Assembly (NCBI RefSeq): GCF_002205795.1
Contig: NZ_NIUY01000002.1
Span: 496,001 to 560,000 of the forward strand
Length of the DNA stretch: 64,000 nt
Reading direction: 5' to 3'
DNA from: Chryseobacterium sp. VAUSW3
GTDB lineage: Bacteria; Bacteroidota; Bacteroidia; Flavobacteriales; Weeksellaceae
The stretch's first letter is position 1; each line of letters begins with the position of its first letter. The position numbers and the translations under genes were made by a program. The notes beneath the pieces were generated by a model that worked only from the letters and a program-made list of their open reading frames with translations, searched no databases and had not been told where the DNA came from. Below, piece after piece: positions 57,490 through 64,000 of the stretch.

Positions 57490-57508
57490 AAAATACCGTT
57501 AAAACACC
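57490..57508 (-). promoter_or_regulatory. Direct-repeat element, copy 3
   Basis: On the minus strand GGTGTTTT (57508-57501), AAC, GGTATTTT (57497-57490). Both half-sites are perfect relative to copy 2. Confidence 0.75.
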
Positions 57509-57724
57509 TTTTTTTAATAAATTATTTTATTGTATATTACAAAGTGTGAAAAATATACTAATCGATTCCGTCTATTAAATATTCCTTTTCCAAACAAAGA
57601 CTGTGTGTAGGCATCCTTGGAATAGTGCTAAATCTCAGCTTTTTTTGTGTATTAAAAGGGTAAATAAAAGAGTTGAATTTATCAACAAAAGAATTTATAA
57701 AAACTATTGTACGCATAAAATAAA
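57509..57724. other. Rest of a 327-bp gene-free stretch
   Basis: Between the repeat element and the isomerase terminator I see AT-rich DNA and a minus-strand ORF of 60 codons (57558-57740). Its last 28 residues look protein-like, but it has no promoter or leader that I can see. It may be a decayed gene. Confidence 0.35.
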
Positions 57725-57748
57725 AACACTCCAAATTCAAGGAGTGTT
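57725..57748 (-). terminator. Terminator of the isomerase operon
   Basis: AACACTCC / GGAGTGTT stem with 8-base loop; on the minus strand it is followed by a T run. Confidence 0.8.
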
Positions 57749-57774
57749 CTTTTTATTTGAAGAATAAGTTAAAT

Positions 57775-58899
57775 TTATCTTGTAGAATTACTTTTAACGT
57801 TTACCAATTCAACGTCGAATATTAACCATGCGTTTGGTGGAATAACTCCGCCTGCACCTGCGGATCCGTAACCCAGGTCAGATGGAATCAATAAAGTAGC
57901 AGCTTCTCCTTCTTTCAGAAGCATGATTCCTTCATCCCAGCCTTTAATTACCTGACCAACTCCGATTGGGATATCGATCGGCTGATTTCTTTTGAATGAA
58001 GAATCGAATTCTGTTCCGTCAACAAGTTTACCTGCATAATGTACCGCTACCTCGTCACCCCGCTGTGGAGCAATGCCATCCGTAGTTTTGGTGATTTTAT
58101 AATACAGTCCTGAAGGTGTTACCTGCATTCCGGCTTTTAAATCATCAACTAATTTTTGCTGGTTTGCTGCAAATTCTTCAGCCTTTTTCTTCTTGTCAGC
58201 TTCAATTTTTGCCGTTGCTGCTTTGTTGTTTTCCTGGATCTTTCCTTTTCCTTCATTGAAGATGGCAGCAGCATCGTAGTTTTTATATTCGTCACCTTTA
58301 GTGAATACTGATACTTTTTCTAAAACAATATCGGTTTTAGGTTTATCCTGGGGTCCTTTTTCAACATTTGCGATAGAATCGATCACCTCTTTTCCATTAA
58401 CAACTTCTCCGAAAATGGTATGTCTGCCATCTAACCAAGGAGTCGCCACTTCAGTGATGAAGAACTGAGAACCATTGGTGTTCGGTCCGGAGTTCGCCAT
58501 TGAAAGGATTCCTTTTCCACTGTGTTGAAGATCATTTTTTTCATCATCAAATTTGTATCCGGGATCTCCCATGCCGGTTCCTTTCGGATCGCCTCCCTGA
58601 ATCATGAAATCTTTAATCACTCTGTGAAAAATCGTTCCGTCATAATAAGGAACTCCTTTAGCTTTAGCTTTATTTTCAATTTTTCCTTCTGCCAAACCGA
58701 CGAAATTAGCAACGGTTACCGGTGCTTTTTTGTCTTCGAATTTCACAATCATATTTCCTTTGGAAGTCTGGAAATTTGCATAAAGGCCATCTTTCAAACC
58801 TTCGTAAGTTTCTTTGTCTACGTTCATTTTTTTATAAATTGGAGTGCAACTCGACAGCGAAATTGCTGCTATTGCGATTAAAAAATTTTTCTTTAGCAT
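57775..58899 (-). CDS. Lipoprotein proline isomerase: cyclophilin fused to FKBP
   Basis: 374 residues; lipobox SLSSC. Residues 40-200 are a cyclophilin: 'GTIFHRVIKDFMIQGGDPKGTG', 'GILSMANSGPNTNGSQFFIT' and 'WLDGRHTIFGEVV'. A charged coiled linker (about 215-265) follows. Residues 275-370 are an FKBP domain: 'VAVHYAGKLVDGTEFDSSF', 'VIKGWDEGIMLLKEGE', 'GYGSAGAGGVIPPNAWLIFDVEL'. Both catalytic cores look complete. It acts on periplasmic or outer-membrane protein folding. It follows the GldI-like gene by 10 bp. Confidence 0.95.
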   Translation of the reverse strand: MLKKNFLIAIAAISLSSCTPIYKKMNVDKETYEGLKDGLYANFQTSKGNMIVKFEDKKAPVTVANFVGLAEGKIENKAKAKGVPYYDGTIFHRVIKDFMIQGGDPKGTGMGDPGYKFDDEKNDLQHSGKGILSMANSGPNTNGSQFFITEVATPWLDGRHTIFGEVVNGKEVIDSIANVEKGPQDKPKTDIVLEKVSVFTKGDEYKNYDAAAIFNEGKGKIQENNKAATAKIEADKKKKAEEFAANQQKLVDDLKAGMQVTPSGLYYKITKTTDGIAPQRGDEVAVHYAGKLVDGTEFDSSFKRNQPIDIPIGVGQVIKGWDEGIMLLKEGEAATLLIPSDLGYGSAGAGGVIPPNAWLIFDVELVNVKSNSTR

Positions 58900-58909
58900 T
58901 AATTTTATT

Positions 58910-59419
58910 TTAAAGTACTTTAATTTTGATAATCAAAGGCATATCATTCGGGATCTTATCATTATCACCGTATGTTCCGAAAGCTAATATTGAAGGGACT
59001 AACAAAGTTGCCTCCTGATTTTTATCCAAATACCGAAGGGCATCCTCTACTGCTTTTAATTCCTCAAAACGGCCAAACTGAACATTTACATTCCGCTTTG
59101 GTTTATCATAAAGTTTCACCTTGTCGAAATCGTAAATTTCATATTCGTAAGATATGGTTTCGCCGTCTGGCTTTTTTTGATTTTGCTGAAGATTCTCAAT
59201 ATTAACCCAGTAATTCAGACTCATCGGATAAAATTTTTCCGCCTGATTATTGATCCAATCCTGGATCTGGGTCCGTTCCATCTGATTTAGGTTTTTTGCC
59301 CTGTTTTTGGAGGTGTTCAGATCTTTTTCACTGAGAATTCCACCAACGGGCGGATGTACCTGTTGATTCTGGGCGCAGCCAATGAGCAGTAAGGATGATA
59401 TGATGATTAATTTCTGCAT
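58910..59419 (-). CDS. gldI: GldI-like peptidyl-prolyl isomerase lipoprotein
   Basis: 169 residues from the ATG at 59419; lipoprotein signal ending LLIGC. The C-terminal half is an FKBP-type fold ('ISYEYEIYDFDKVKLYD', 'EATLLVPSILAFGTYGDNDKIPNDMPL'). The order and size match GldI, a lipoprotein isomerase needed for gliding and type IX secretion in Flavobacterium. The FKBP active-site residues are less typical than in the fused neighbour, so catalytic activity is uncertain. No other gld gene is in the window, hence the name is a family call. Confidence 0.8.
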   Translation of the reverse strand: MQKLIIISSLLLIGCAQNQQVHPPVGGILSEKDLNTSKNRAKNLNQMERTQIQDWINNQAEKFYPMSLNYWVNIENLQQNQKKPDGETISYEYEIYDFDKVKLYDKPKRNVNVQFGRFEELKAVEDALRYLDKNQEATLLVPSILAFGTYGDNDKIPNDMPLIIKIKVL

Positions 59420-59466
59420 AAATACTTTGCGAAAATAAGGAATTCGCCCCATATGCTCAAACGAAA

Positions 59467-59493
59467 AAACCGGGATAAAATTTTTCCCGGTTT
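59467..59493 (-). terminator. Terminator of ilvE
   Basis: Perfect 9-bp arms (AAACCGGGA / TCCCGGTTT), 9-base loop, T run on the minus strand. Confidence 0.85.
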
Positions 59494-59516
59494 CCAGATA
59501 TGTTTTTAATGGAAGC

Positions 59517-60590
59517 TTAGGCAGTTTCCAAAATGTTTTTTTCTACCAAAACTCTCCATCCGAAAGGATCTTCAACTTTATTGGTTTGAATATCTACAAG
59601 ATCTTTCTGCAAGGTTAAAGCAAAACTTTCTTCGAGCGAAAGACTTGGAAGCTGCAGTTTTTCTCCGTTATAACCTAACGCCTTGAAAACAGTGGTAACA
59701 ACAGCAGTTCCCACGCCCCAAACTTCTTTTAAAGTTCCGTTTTTCTGTGCTTCAATTACAGTTTTCACTGCTACCGGTTCAATTTTCACTTCAATTCCCC
59801 GTCTTTTTGCCAGCTGAATAAAACTGTCACGAGTAACCCCATCAAGAATTTTTTCAGATGTTGGCGGCGTATAAATCGTATCGTTAATTCTTACAAAAAC
59901 GTTCATCGTACCACTTTCTTCAAAATATTGGTGAGTAGCATCATCGGTCCAGATAATCTGCTCGTAACCCTGCTCTATAGCCAACTGTGTCGGATAAAAA
60001 GATGCTGCATAGTTTCCGGCTGCTTTTGCAGAACCTACACCTCCACTTGCCGCTCTCGAATAAAAATCTGAAATCAACACAGAAACGGGCTCTGAGTAAT
60101 AACTTTTTGCCGGAGTTGCCACAATAGCAAACATATATTTATTAGCTACTCTTGCTTTCAATGCTTCTTCCGTAGCGAAAATCAACGGACGAATGTAAAG
60201 CGACATCCCTTCTCCCTGTGGAATCCATGCTCTGTCGATATCTACCAAGGCTTTCAAACCGTCAATAAACATTTCTTCAGTCACCTCCGGCATTGCCAAA
60301 CGCGACGCTGATTTATTGATTCTTGCGAAATTCTTCTCCGGACGGAAAAGAAAAACCTGCCCGTCTTTATCCTTATAAGCTTTCATACCCTCGAAACAAG
60401 CCTGTCCGTAATTTACGCCCATCATCGCAGGTGAAAAAGGCAACTGACCGTAAGGTACAAGTTTTACATCACCCCATTTTCCGTTTTCATATTCACAGAT
60501 AATCATGTGGTCGATAAAAGTATTTCCAAACGAAAAATTCTCAGGATCAAAAGTTGAAATTCTCGGATTGGTAGATTTTTGAATTATCAT
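59517..60590 (-). CDS. ilvE: Branched-chain amino-acid aminotransferase
   Basis: 357 residues, class IV PLP fold. Transfers amino groups between glutamate and the keto acids of Leu, Ile and Val. PLP lysine K189 lies in GSAKAAGNYA. Other marks: 'YGQACFEGMKAYKDKDG', 'SLYIRPLIFATE', 'EESGTMNVFVRI' and 'ILDGVTRDSFIQLA'. Length and motifs fit the longer (mitochondrial-like) branch. A -7 box lies 26 bp before the start, back to back with that of mnmD. Confidence 0.97.
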   Translation of the reverse strand: MIIQKSTNPRISTFDPENFSFGNTFIDHMIICEYENGKWGDVKLVPYGQLPFSPAMMGVNYGQACFEGMKAYKDKDGQVFLFRPEKNFARINKSASRLAMPEVTEEMFIDGLKALVDIDRAWIPQGEGMSLYIRPLIFATEEALKARVANKYMFAIVATPAKSYYSEPVSVLISDFYSRAASGGVGSAKAAGNYAASFYPTQLAIEQGYEQIIWTDDATHQYFEESGTMNVFVRINDTIYTPPTSEKILDGVTRDSFIQLAKRRGIEVKIEPVAVKTVIEAQKNGTLKEVWGVGTAVVTTVFKALGYNGEKLQLPSLSLEESFALTLQKDLVDIQTNKVEDPFGWRVLVEKNILETA

Positions 60591-60615
60591 ATTAAAAATT
60601 TTTTTTGATGTTCTA

Positions 60616-60623
60616 CAAATTTA
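60616..60623 (-). promoter_or_regulatory. -7 box (TAAATTTG) of ilvE
   Basis: Exact minus-strand TAnnTTTG match. Confidence 0.65.
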
Positions 60624-60654
60624 ACATAATTTTTTAAATATCAAAATTTTAAAT

Positions 60655-60662
60655 TAATTTTG
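60655..60662 (+). promoter_or_regulatory. -7 box (TAATTTTG) of mnmD
   Basis: Exact TAnnTTTG match ending 12 bases before the ATG at 60675; the TTG at 60660 lies inside it and is not the start. Confidence 0.6.
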
Positions 60663-60674
60663 AAAAAAATTGAA

Positions 60675-61364
60675 ATGCAAAGAGCGATTAAAACCACTTC
60701 TGACGGAAGCAAAACATTGTATATCAGCAATTTAAACGAAAACTACCATTCGCATCACGGCGCGTTGCAGGAAGCAAGACATGTATTTATTGATCATGGA
60801 TTAAAACGCCTAAATAATTATGAAATTAATATTTTAGAACTCGGTTTTGGCACAGGACTTAATGTTTTAGTAACAATTGATGAATTTTTGAAAACTGATA
60901 AAAATCATGTTATTCACTATTTCACCATTGAAAAGTACCCCGTAAATGAAGGTGAAGTTAAGGAATTGGGTTATGATGTCTTTTTTGATGAACCAAATAT
61001 GAAGGAATACAACCGCAAATTACACCAGTGTGAATGGAACAAAACCACAGAATTGCTGCCCAACTTCTTTTTCACAAAATATCACTGCGACTTTTTTGAT
61101 CTTAAAGAGCTGGAATTACCTAAAATTAACCTTGTTTACTACGACTGTTTCGGTGCCAGAGTACAACCTGATTTATGGGAAAAACCGCTTTTTGAAATGG
61201 TTGCCGACAAAATGGAGACAGGCGGACTGCTTACCACCTACTCTTCCAAAGGCAGTGTACGTAGGATTTTAGAAGAACTGAACTTTAAAGTAGAGAAAAA
61301 AGCCGGACCTCCGGGAAAACGCGAAATGATCAATGCCATAAAACTGAAAACAGAGGAATGTTAA
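60675..61364 (+). CDS. mnmD: tRNA 5-aminomethyl-2-thiouridine methyltransferase, MnmD type
   Basis: 229 residues corresponding to the methyltransferase half of MnmC, without the FAD-oxidase half. It adds the last methyl group of mnm5s2U at tRNA position 34. SAM loop 'ILELGFGTGLN', catalytic region 'YYDCFGARVQPDLW', then 'TTYSSKGSVRRIL' and 'GPPGKREM' are all typical. The start was placed after the promoter. Confidence 0.9.
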   Translation: MQRAIKTTSDGSKTLYISNLNENYHSHHGALQEARHVFIDHGLKRLNNYEINILELGFGTGLNVLVTIDEFLKTDKNHVIHYFTIEKYPVNEGEVKELGYDVFFDEPNMKEYNRKLHQCEWNKTTELLPNFFFTKYHCDFFDLKELELPKINLVYYDCFGARVQPDLWEKPLFEMVADKMETGGLLTTYSSKGSVRRILEELNFKVEKKAGPPGKREMINAIKLKTEEC

Positions 61365-61380
61365 TTATATCTTAATTTAT

Positions 61381-61388
61381 TAACTTTG
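61381..61388 (+). promoter_or_regulatory. -7 box (TAACTTTG) of the Nudix gene
   Basis: Exact TAnnTTTG match 20 bp before the ATG. Confidence 0.6.
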
Positions 61389-61408
61389 TTTTGATAGAAA
61401 ACTGACAC

Positions 61409-61825
61409 ATGATCGACAAATTAAATATAAGGGTGTACGCTACAGCAGTTAAAGATCGAAAGGTACTGGTGCTGCACGAAGAATATGCCGGTGAACAGCT
61501 GATGAAACTTCCCGGTGGCGGTCTTGAATTTGGTGAAGGAGTCCTCGATTGCCTGCACCGCGAATTCGAAGAAGAACTGAATGTAAAAATCAATATCCTC
61601 GAACATCTTTATACGCAGGAAGAATTTGTAGTTTCGCGATTCCGGGACAATGAGCAGCTTTTAACAGTATATTATCTTGTTGAAATCATCGATGAAAACG
61701 AGTTTCTCATCATGGATCCCTGTATTGAAAAAACAGAATGGATTCCCATCGATACCGATGGAAACCCATTTATTTTGCCTGTAGATAAGATTGCGTTTGA
61801 AAAACTGAAAGAACGGCTGTTATAA
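61409..61825 (+). CDS. Nudix hydrolase
   Basis: 138 residues. The Nudix box is 'GGGLEFGEGVLDCLHREFEE' with the metal-binding REFEEEL; the last Gly of the consensus is replaced ('ELNV'). The rest of the fold is present ('VYATAVKDRKVLVLHEEY', 'YYLVEIIDENEF'). The substrate, usually a nucleoside diphosphate derivative, cannot be told. Its stop overlaps by a few bases with that of the convergent nuclease gene; no terminator lies between. Confidence 0.9.
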   Translation: MIDKLNIRVYATAVKDRKVLVLHEEYAGEQLMKLPGGGLEFGEGVLDCLHREFEEELNVKINILEHLYTQEEFVVSRFRDNEQLLTVYYLVEIIDENEFLIMDPCIEKTEWIPIDTDGNPFILPVDKIAFEKLKERLL

Positions 61826-62611
61826 AATATCATTCAGGATTTTAGCCAATCTCAATCCTCCATATAGCAGCTGTCGTTCCATTAAATCTGCATATTTGTA
61901 GTTATAATCGTAAGCATACGACCCATCCATTAATGTATTTGCGTAGATTTTATTGGCACTTTGGTGACTGTCATACAGCCATTCTTCGAGCGTTCCTGCC
62001 TGTATTTTCTTTACTTCTTCTTTTGATTTCACATCCAGAAGCGTTGTGTATTCGGAATAACTGTATTTCTGGAAATCTATAAGTTTAGAGTCCCACAAAG
62101 AATGGAGATTGGTATTTTCCCCAAAAAACTTGAGTTTTATTCTGTTGCCACCCAAATCTTCTGCTCTGCCAACGTGCATCGGTTGGGAAGAATCGCCCAC
62201 CAGGTGAATTAAAAATCTTAACGCCATCTCGCGGTCCTTGGCTGATGTTTTTTTATCTTTAATCTGAGCCGAAAGTGTTTTAATCTGGGTATATAAATTA
62301 GGTCCGGTCTGAGCCTTCAAACTGTCGGAAAAAGATTTGAAACTATCCTGAGGATTGATGTTTACATAATGCCACTGGTCGGTGTGCTTCCAGACACCAG
62401 TAGTATCAGATTTTATAAAATCCGGCCAGTTGGCCCAGTAAGCCAGTTTTTGGTCTCCTATAATTTTCTTCAGATGTCTTTTGGCTTTTCCGGTCAGGTG
62501 GTTTTCTGCGATATCTGCAACAACTCGGTGCCCAGTAACACCGTATGAATACATAAGGTTAGAGGCTGATACTGCGGTAAGTAGCACCAGATTGAAAAGA
62601 ATTTTTCTCAT
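61820..62611 (-). CDS. S1/P1-type nuclease
   Basis: 263 residues, exported. Zinc-cluster ligands are visible in 'GHRVVADIAENHL', 'LAYWANWPDFIKSD', 'KHTDQWHYVNIN', 'RFLIHLVGDSSQPMHVGR' and 'GGNRIKLKFFGENTNLHSLWD'. Such enzymes cut single-stranded DNA and RNA and remove 3' phosphates of nucleotides. The family usually begins the mature protein with Trp (WGxxGH), whose amino group binds zinc; here the place is Tyr (YGVTGH). It lies 3 bp behind the upstream DUF4294-type gene, so they form an operon. Confidence 0.93.
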   Translation of the reverse strand: MRKILFNLVLLTAVSASNLMYSYGVTGHRVVADIAENHLTGKAKRHLKKIIGDQKLAYWANWPDFIKSDTTGVWKHTDQWHYVNINPQDSFKSFSDSLKAQTGPNLYTQIKTLSAQIKDKKTSAKDREMALRFLIHLVGDSSQPMHVGRAEDLGGNRIKLKFFGENTNLHSLWDSKLIDFQKYSYSEYTTLLDVKSKEEVKKIQAGTLEEWLYDSHQSANKIYANTLMDGSYAYDYNYKYADLMERQLLYGGLRLAKILNDIL

Positions 62612-62614
62612 AAA

Positions 62615-63322
62615 TTATTTCTTAATTTTAAATTTTTGGTAACCGGGATAGGGAAGAAAGTATCCGGCATTCCAGTTGCTTTGGAGCAGTGATTCCAGAA
62701 ATTCATCGGTACGGTTCCGGTGAGGGTCGTATGGTTCTTTAAGCTCTATATCCGCGAGATTTCCCTTTACATTCCACCAGAAGGCACTCCAGCCTCCGCG
62801 CAGTTCCTTAATAATTTCGTATACGGTTTTTCCTGTAGCACGGTTCATCAATTTTGCGAAAACCCTTCCCTCCGTGGTCGTTAAATCTCTCAGTTGCGCT
62901 TCGTACTGGGAAGCCAAAGCATTCTGTCTTTCACTTACATATTTCTTCTGATCTCTGCGGTCCAGCGCTTTCATGTCATCCTGAATATCGGTGTACTGCT
63001 CCAAGGCAGTTAAAAACAGCGGATAAACACGGTTGAGCTTTTTATTGAGGAAAAAATAGTAGTTCTGGTCCAGTTGGTTATTGAATCTCGGTTTGTTGAA
63101 AAGGACTAATTCATCCATCACCACCACATTCTCACCATCAATTTCGTATATCTTGGCCTTTTGGGCCTCATCGTAGTAATATTTATTTCCGTATTCGTCT
63201 GTTTTCAGCAATTCCGGGGGATACTGGCTGATCGGTTTCGCAATAACAACCGAATCCTGCTGAGCATTTGCATAAAGTCCGAAAAACAGCAGAAATAATA
63301 AGACAGGTTTGTTAAAATTCAT
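62615..63322 (-). CDS. DUF4294-type exported protein
   Basis: 235 residues with a signal peptide (cleavage near ANAQ). 'DEYGNKYYYDEAQKAKIYE' and 'LNKKLNRVYPLFLTALEQY' and the end segment 'GWSAFWWNVKGNLADIELKEPYDPHRN' (given here in parts) match the Bacteroidota DUF4294 family as I recall it. Function unknown. The ATG at 63322 (MNFNKPVLLF) gives a proper signal peptide; the frame to 63346 only adds a polar stretch. First gene of an operon with the S1/P1 nuclease. Confidence 0.8.
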   Translation of the reverse strand: MNFNKPVLLFLLFFGLYANAQQDSVVIAKPISQYPPELLKTDEYGNKYYYDEAQKAKIYEIDGENVVVMDELVLFNKPRFNNQLDQNYYFFLNKKLNRVYPLFLTALEQYTDIQDDMKALDRRDQKKYVSERQNALASQYEAQLRDLTTTEGRVFAKLMNRATGKTVYEIIKELRGGWSAFWWNVKGNLADIELKEPYDPHRNRTDEFLESLLQSNWNAGYFLPYPGYQKFKIKK

Positions 63323-63379
63323 TATTTTTACTTCGTATAAAATCAAGCTTTAAAGTAACAAATTTCATTCCTTTTATCC

Positions 63380-64000
63380 ATGCAATTTGAAAATAAATCA
63401 TTAAAATTTTTAGAAGAATATTTAAACATCGCCTCACCTACAGGTTATGAACATAACGGCCAGAAAATCTGGATGAATTACATTAAACCTTATGTTGATA
63501 AAATTGAGTTCGACCATTACGGAACCTGTTACGGTATCATCAATCCTGAAGCCGATTTCAAGGTGGTTATTGAAGCTCATGCTGACGAGATTTCGTGGTA
63601 TGTAAACTATATCACCGATGACGGATTAATTTACGTGATCCGAAACGGGGGTTCGGACCAGATGATCGCCCCATCGAAAGTCGTAAATATTCACGGAGAA
63701 AAAGGCATTGTAAAAGGAGTTTTCGGCTGGCCAGCCATTCATACCAGAGGAGTAAACTCCAATGAACCCGTCCCTAAACTTGAAAACATTTTTATTGATT
63801 GTGGGGCGACCTCCAAAAAAGAAGTTGAAGATTTAGGCATTTTCGTTGGGTGCATGATTACTTATCCGGATGAATTTTTCCAGCTGAACGACAAATATTT
63901 TGTCTGCCGCGCATTAGATAACCGAATTGGCGGATTTATGATTGCTGAAGTTGCCAGAATGCTGAAAGAAAACAAGAAGAAACTCCCGTTCGGACTTTAT
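63380..64000 (+). CDS. M42-type metallopeptidase (3' end outside window)
   Basis: 207 codons are visible, from ATG 63380 to the window edge. The protein begins 'MQFENKSLKFLEEYLNIASP' and has 'VVIEAHADEISWYVNYI' with the first metal-binding His-x-Asp. 'GVFGWPAIHTRGV' follows, and 'RALDNRIGGFMIAEVARML' with the bridging Asp, all typical of the M42 glutamyl-aminopeptidase/endoglucanase-like family. The remaining ligands would lie outside. It degrades peptides in the cytoplasm. Divergent from the DUF4294-type gene. Confidence 0.9.
   Translation, partial: MQFENKSLKFLEEYLNIASPTGYEHNGQKIWMNYIKPYVDKIEFDHYGTCYGIINPEADFKVVIEAHADEISWYVNYITDDGLIYVIRNGGSDQMIAPSKVVNIHGEKGIVKGVFGWPAIHTRGVNSNEPVPKLENIFIDCGATSKKEVEDLGIFVGCMITYPDEFFQLNDKYFVCRALDNRIGGFMIAEVARMLKENKKKLPFGLY

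Noticed and set aside
57558-57740. 60-codon ORF on the minus strand
   Set aside because: No promoter or recognisable domain; it runs into the terminator of the isomerase operon. A decayed gene is possible but cannot be shown.

Overview
The window reads as a chromosome segment of a Bacteroidota bacterium, most likely a flavobacterium of the Chryseobacterium group (Weeksellaceae). This rests on the low GC content, promoters of the Bacteroidota type (-7 box TAnnTTTG), a SusC/SusD pair, a GldI-type lipoprotein isomerase, LptC with a lipobox, a NrtR-type regulator and a DUF4294-type protein. The genus is inference. I found no rRNA, tRNA, insertion sequence, prophage or CRISPR array. Both ends cut genes: a TonB-dependent receptor on the left and an M42-type peptidase on the right.

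Layout. 1-6.5 kb: receptor tail; a leftward envelope/cell-wall operon (outer-membrane protein, lptC, anmK, GNAT-nitrilase fusion); a holB-like gene. 6.6-12.2 kb: a complete leftward curli-type amyloid operon (major curlin, minor curlin-like, CsgE, CsgF, CsgG, lipoprotein). 12.4-18.6 kb: a TetR-RND efflux operon. 18.6-22 kb: MATE pump, NtrC-like regulator without a DNA-binding domain, YggS. 22-24.9 kb: a four-gene sensory operon (lipoprotein, polytopic membrane protein, histidine kinase, LuxR-type regulator) followed by a possible small RNA. 24.9-35.7 kb: sirtuin, gpmI, acyl-ACP desaturase, HAD-map-methyltransferase operon, era, DoxX, S9 peptidase, two paralogous lipoproteins. 35.8-47 kb: a polysaccharide utilisation locus (SusC, SusD, two GH30 enzymes, an SGNH esterase) with a divergent MFS transporter and NrtR-type regulator. 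47-64 kb: mostly housekeeping genes (gcdH, an AddB-like nuclease, rsmG, an aminotransferase, a Nif3-like protein, a Kv-type channel, proline isomerases, ilvE, mnmD, Nudix, S1/P1 nuclease).

Two things stand out. First, the curli operon departs from the E. coli pattern. The major curlin after its signal peptide is exactly 25 units of 11 residues. CsgE carries an N-terminal domain that resembles the amyloid-inhibiting chaperones CsgC/CsgH. CsgG has an extra C-terminal stretch that looks like an outer-membrane beta-barrel. A terminator-like hairpin separates the major subunit from the secretion genes.

Second, a 19-bp direct-repeat element (GGTGTTTT-NAC-GGTATTTT) occurs three times in promoter position: before the sensory operon, directly behind it (in front of the possible small RNA), and 33 kb away before a secreted-protein gene. 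In the first two copies the distance to the -7 box is identical. The simplest reading is an autoregulated two-component system with a small regulon visible in this window.
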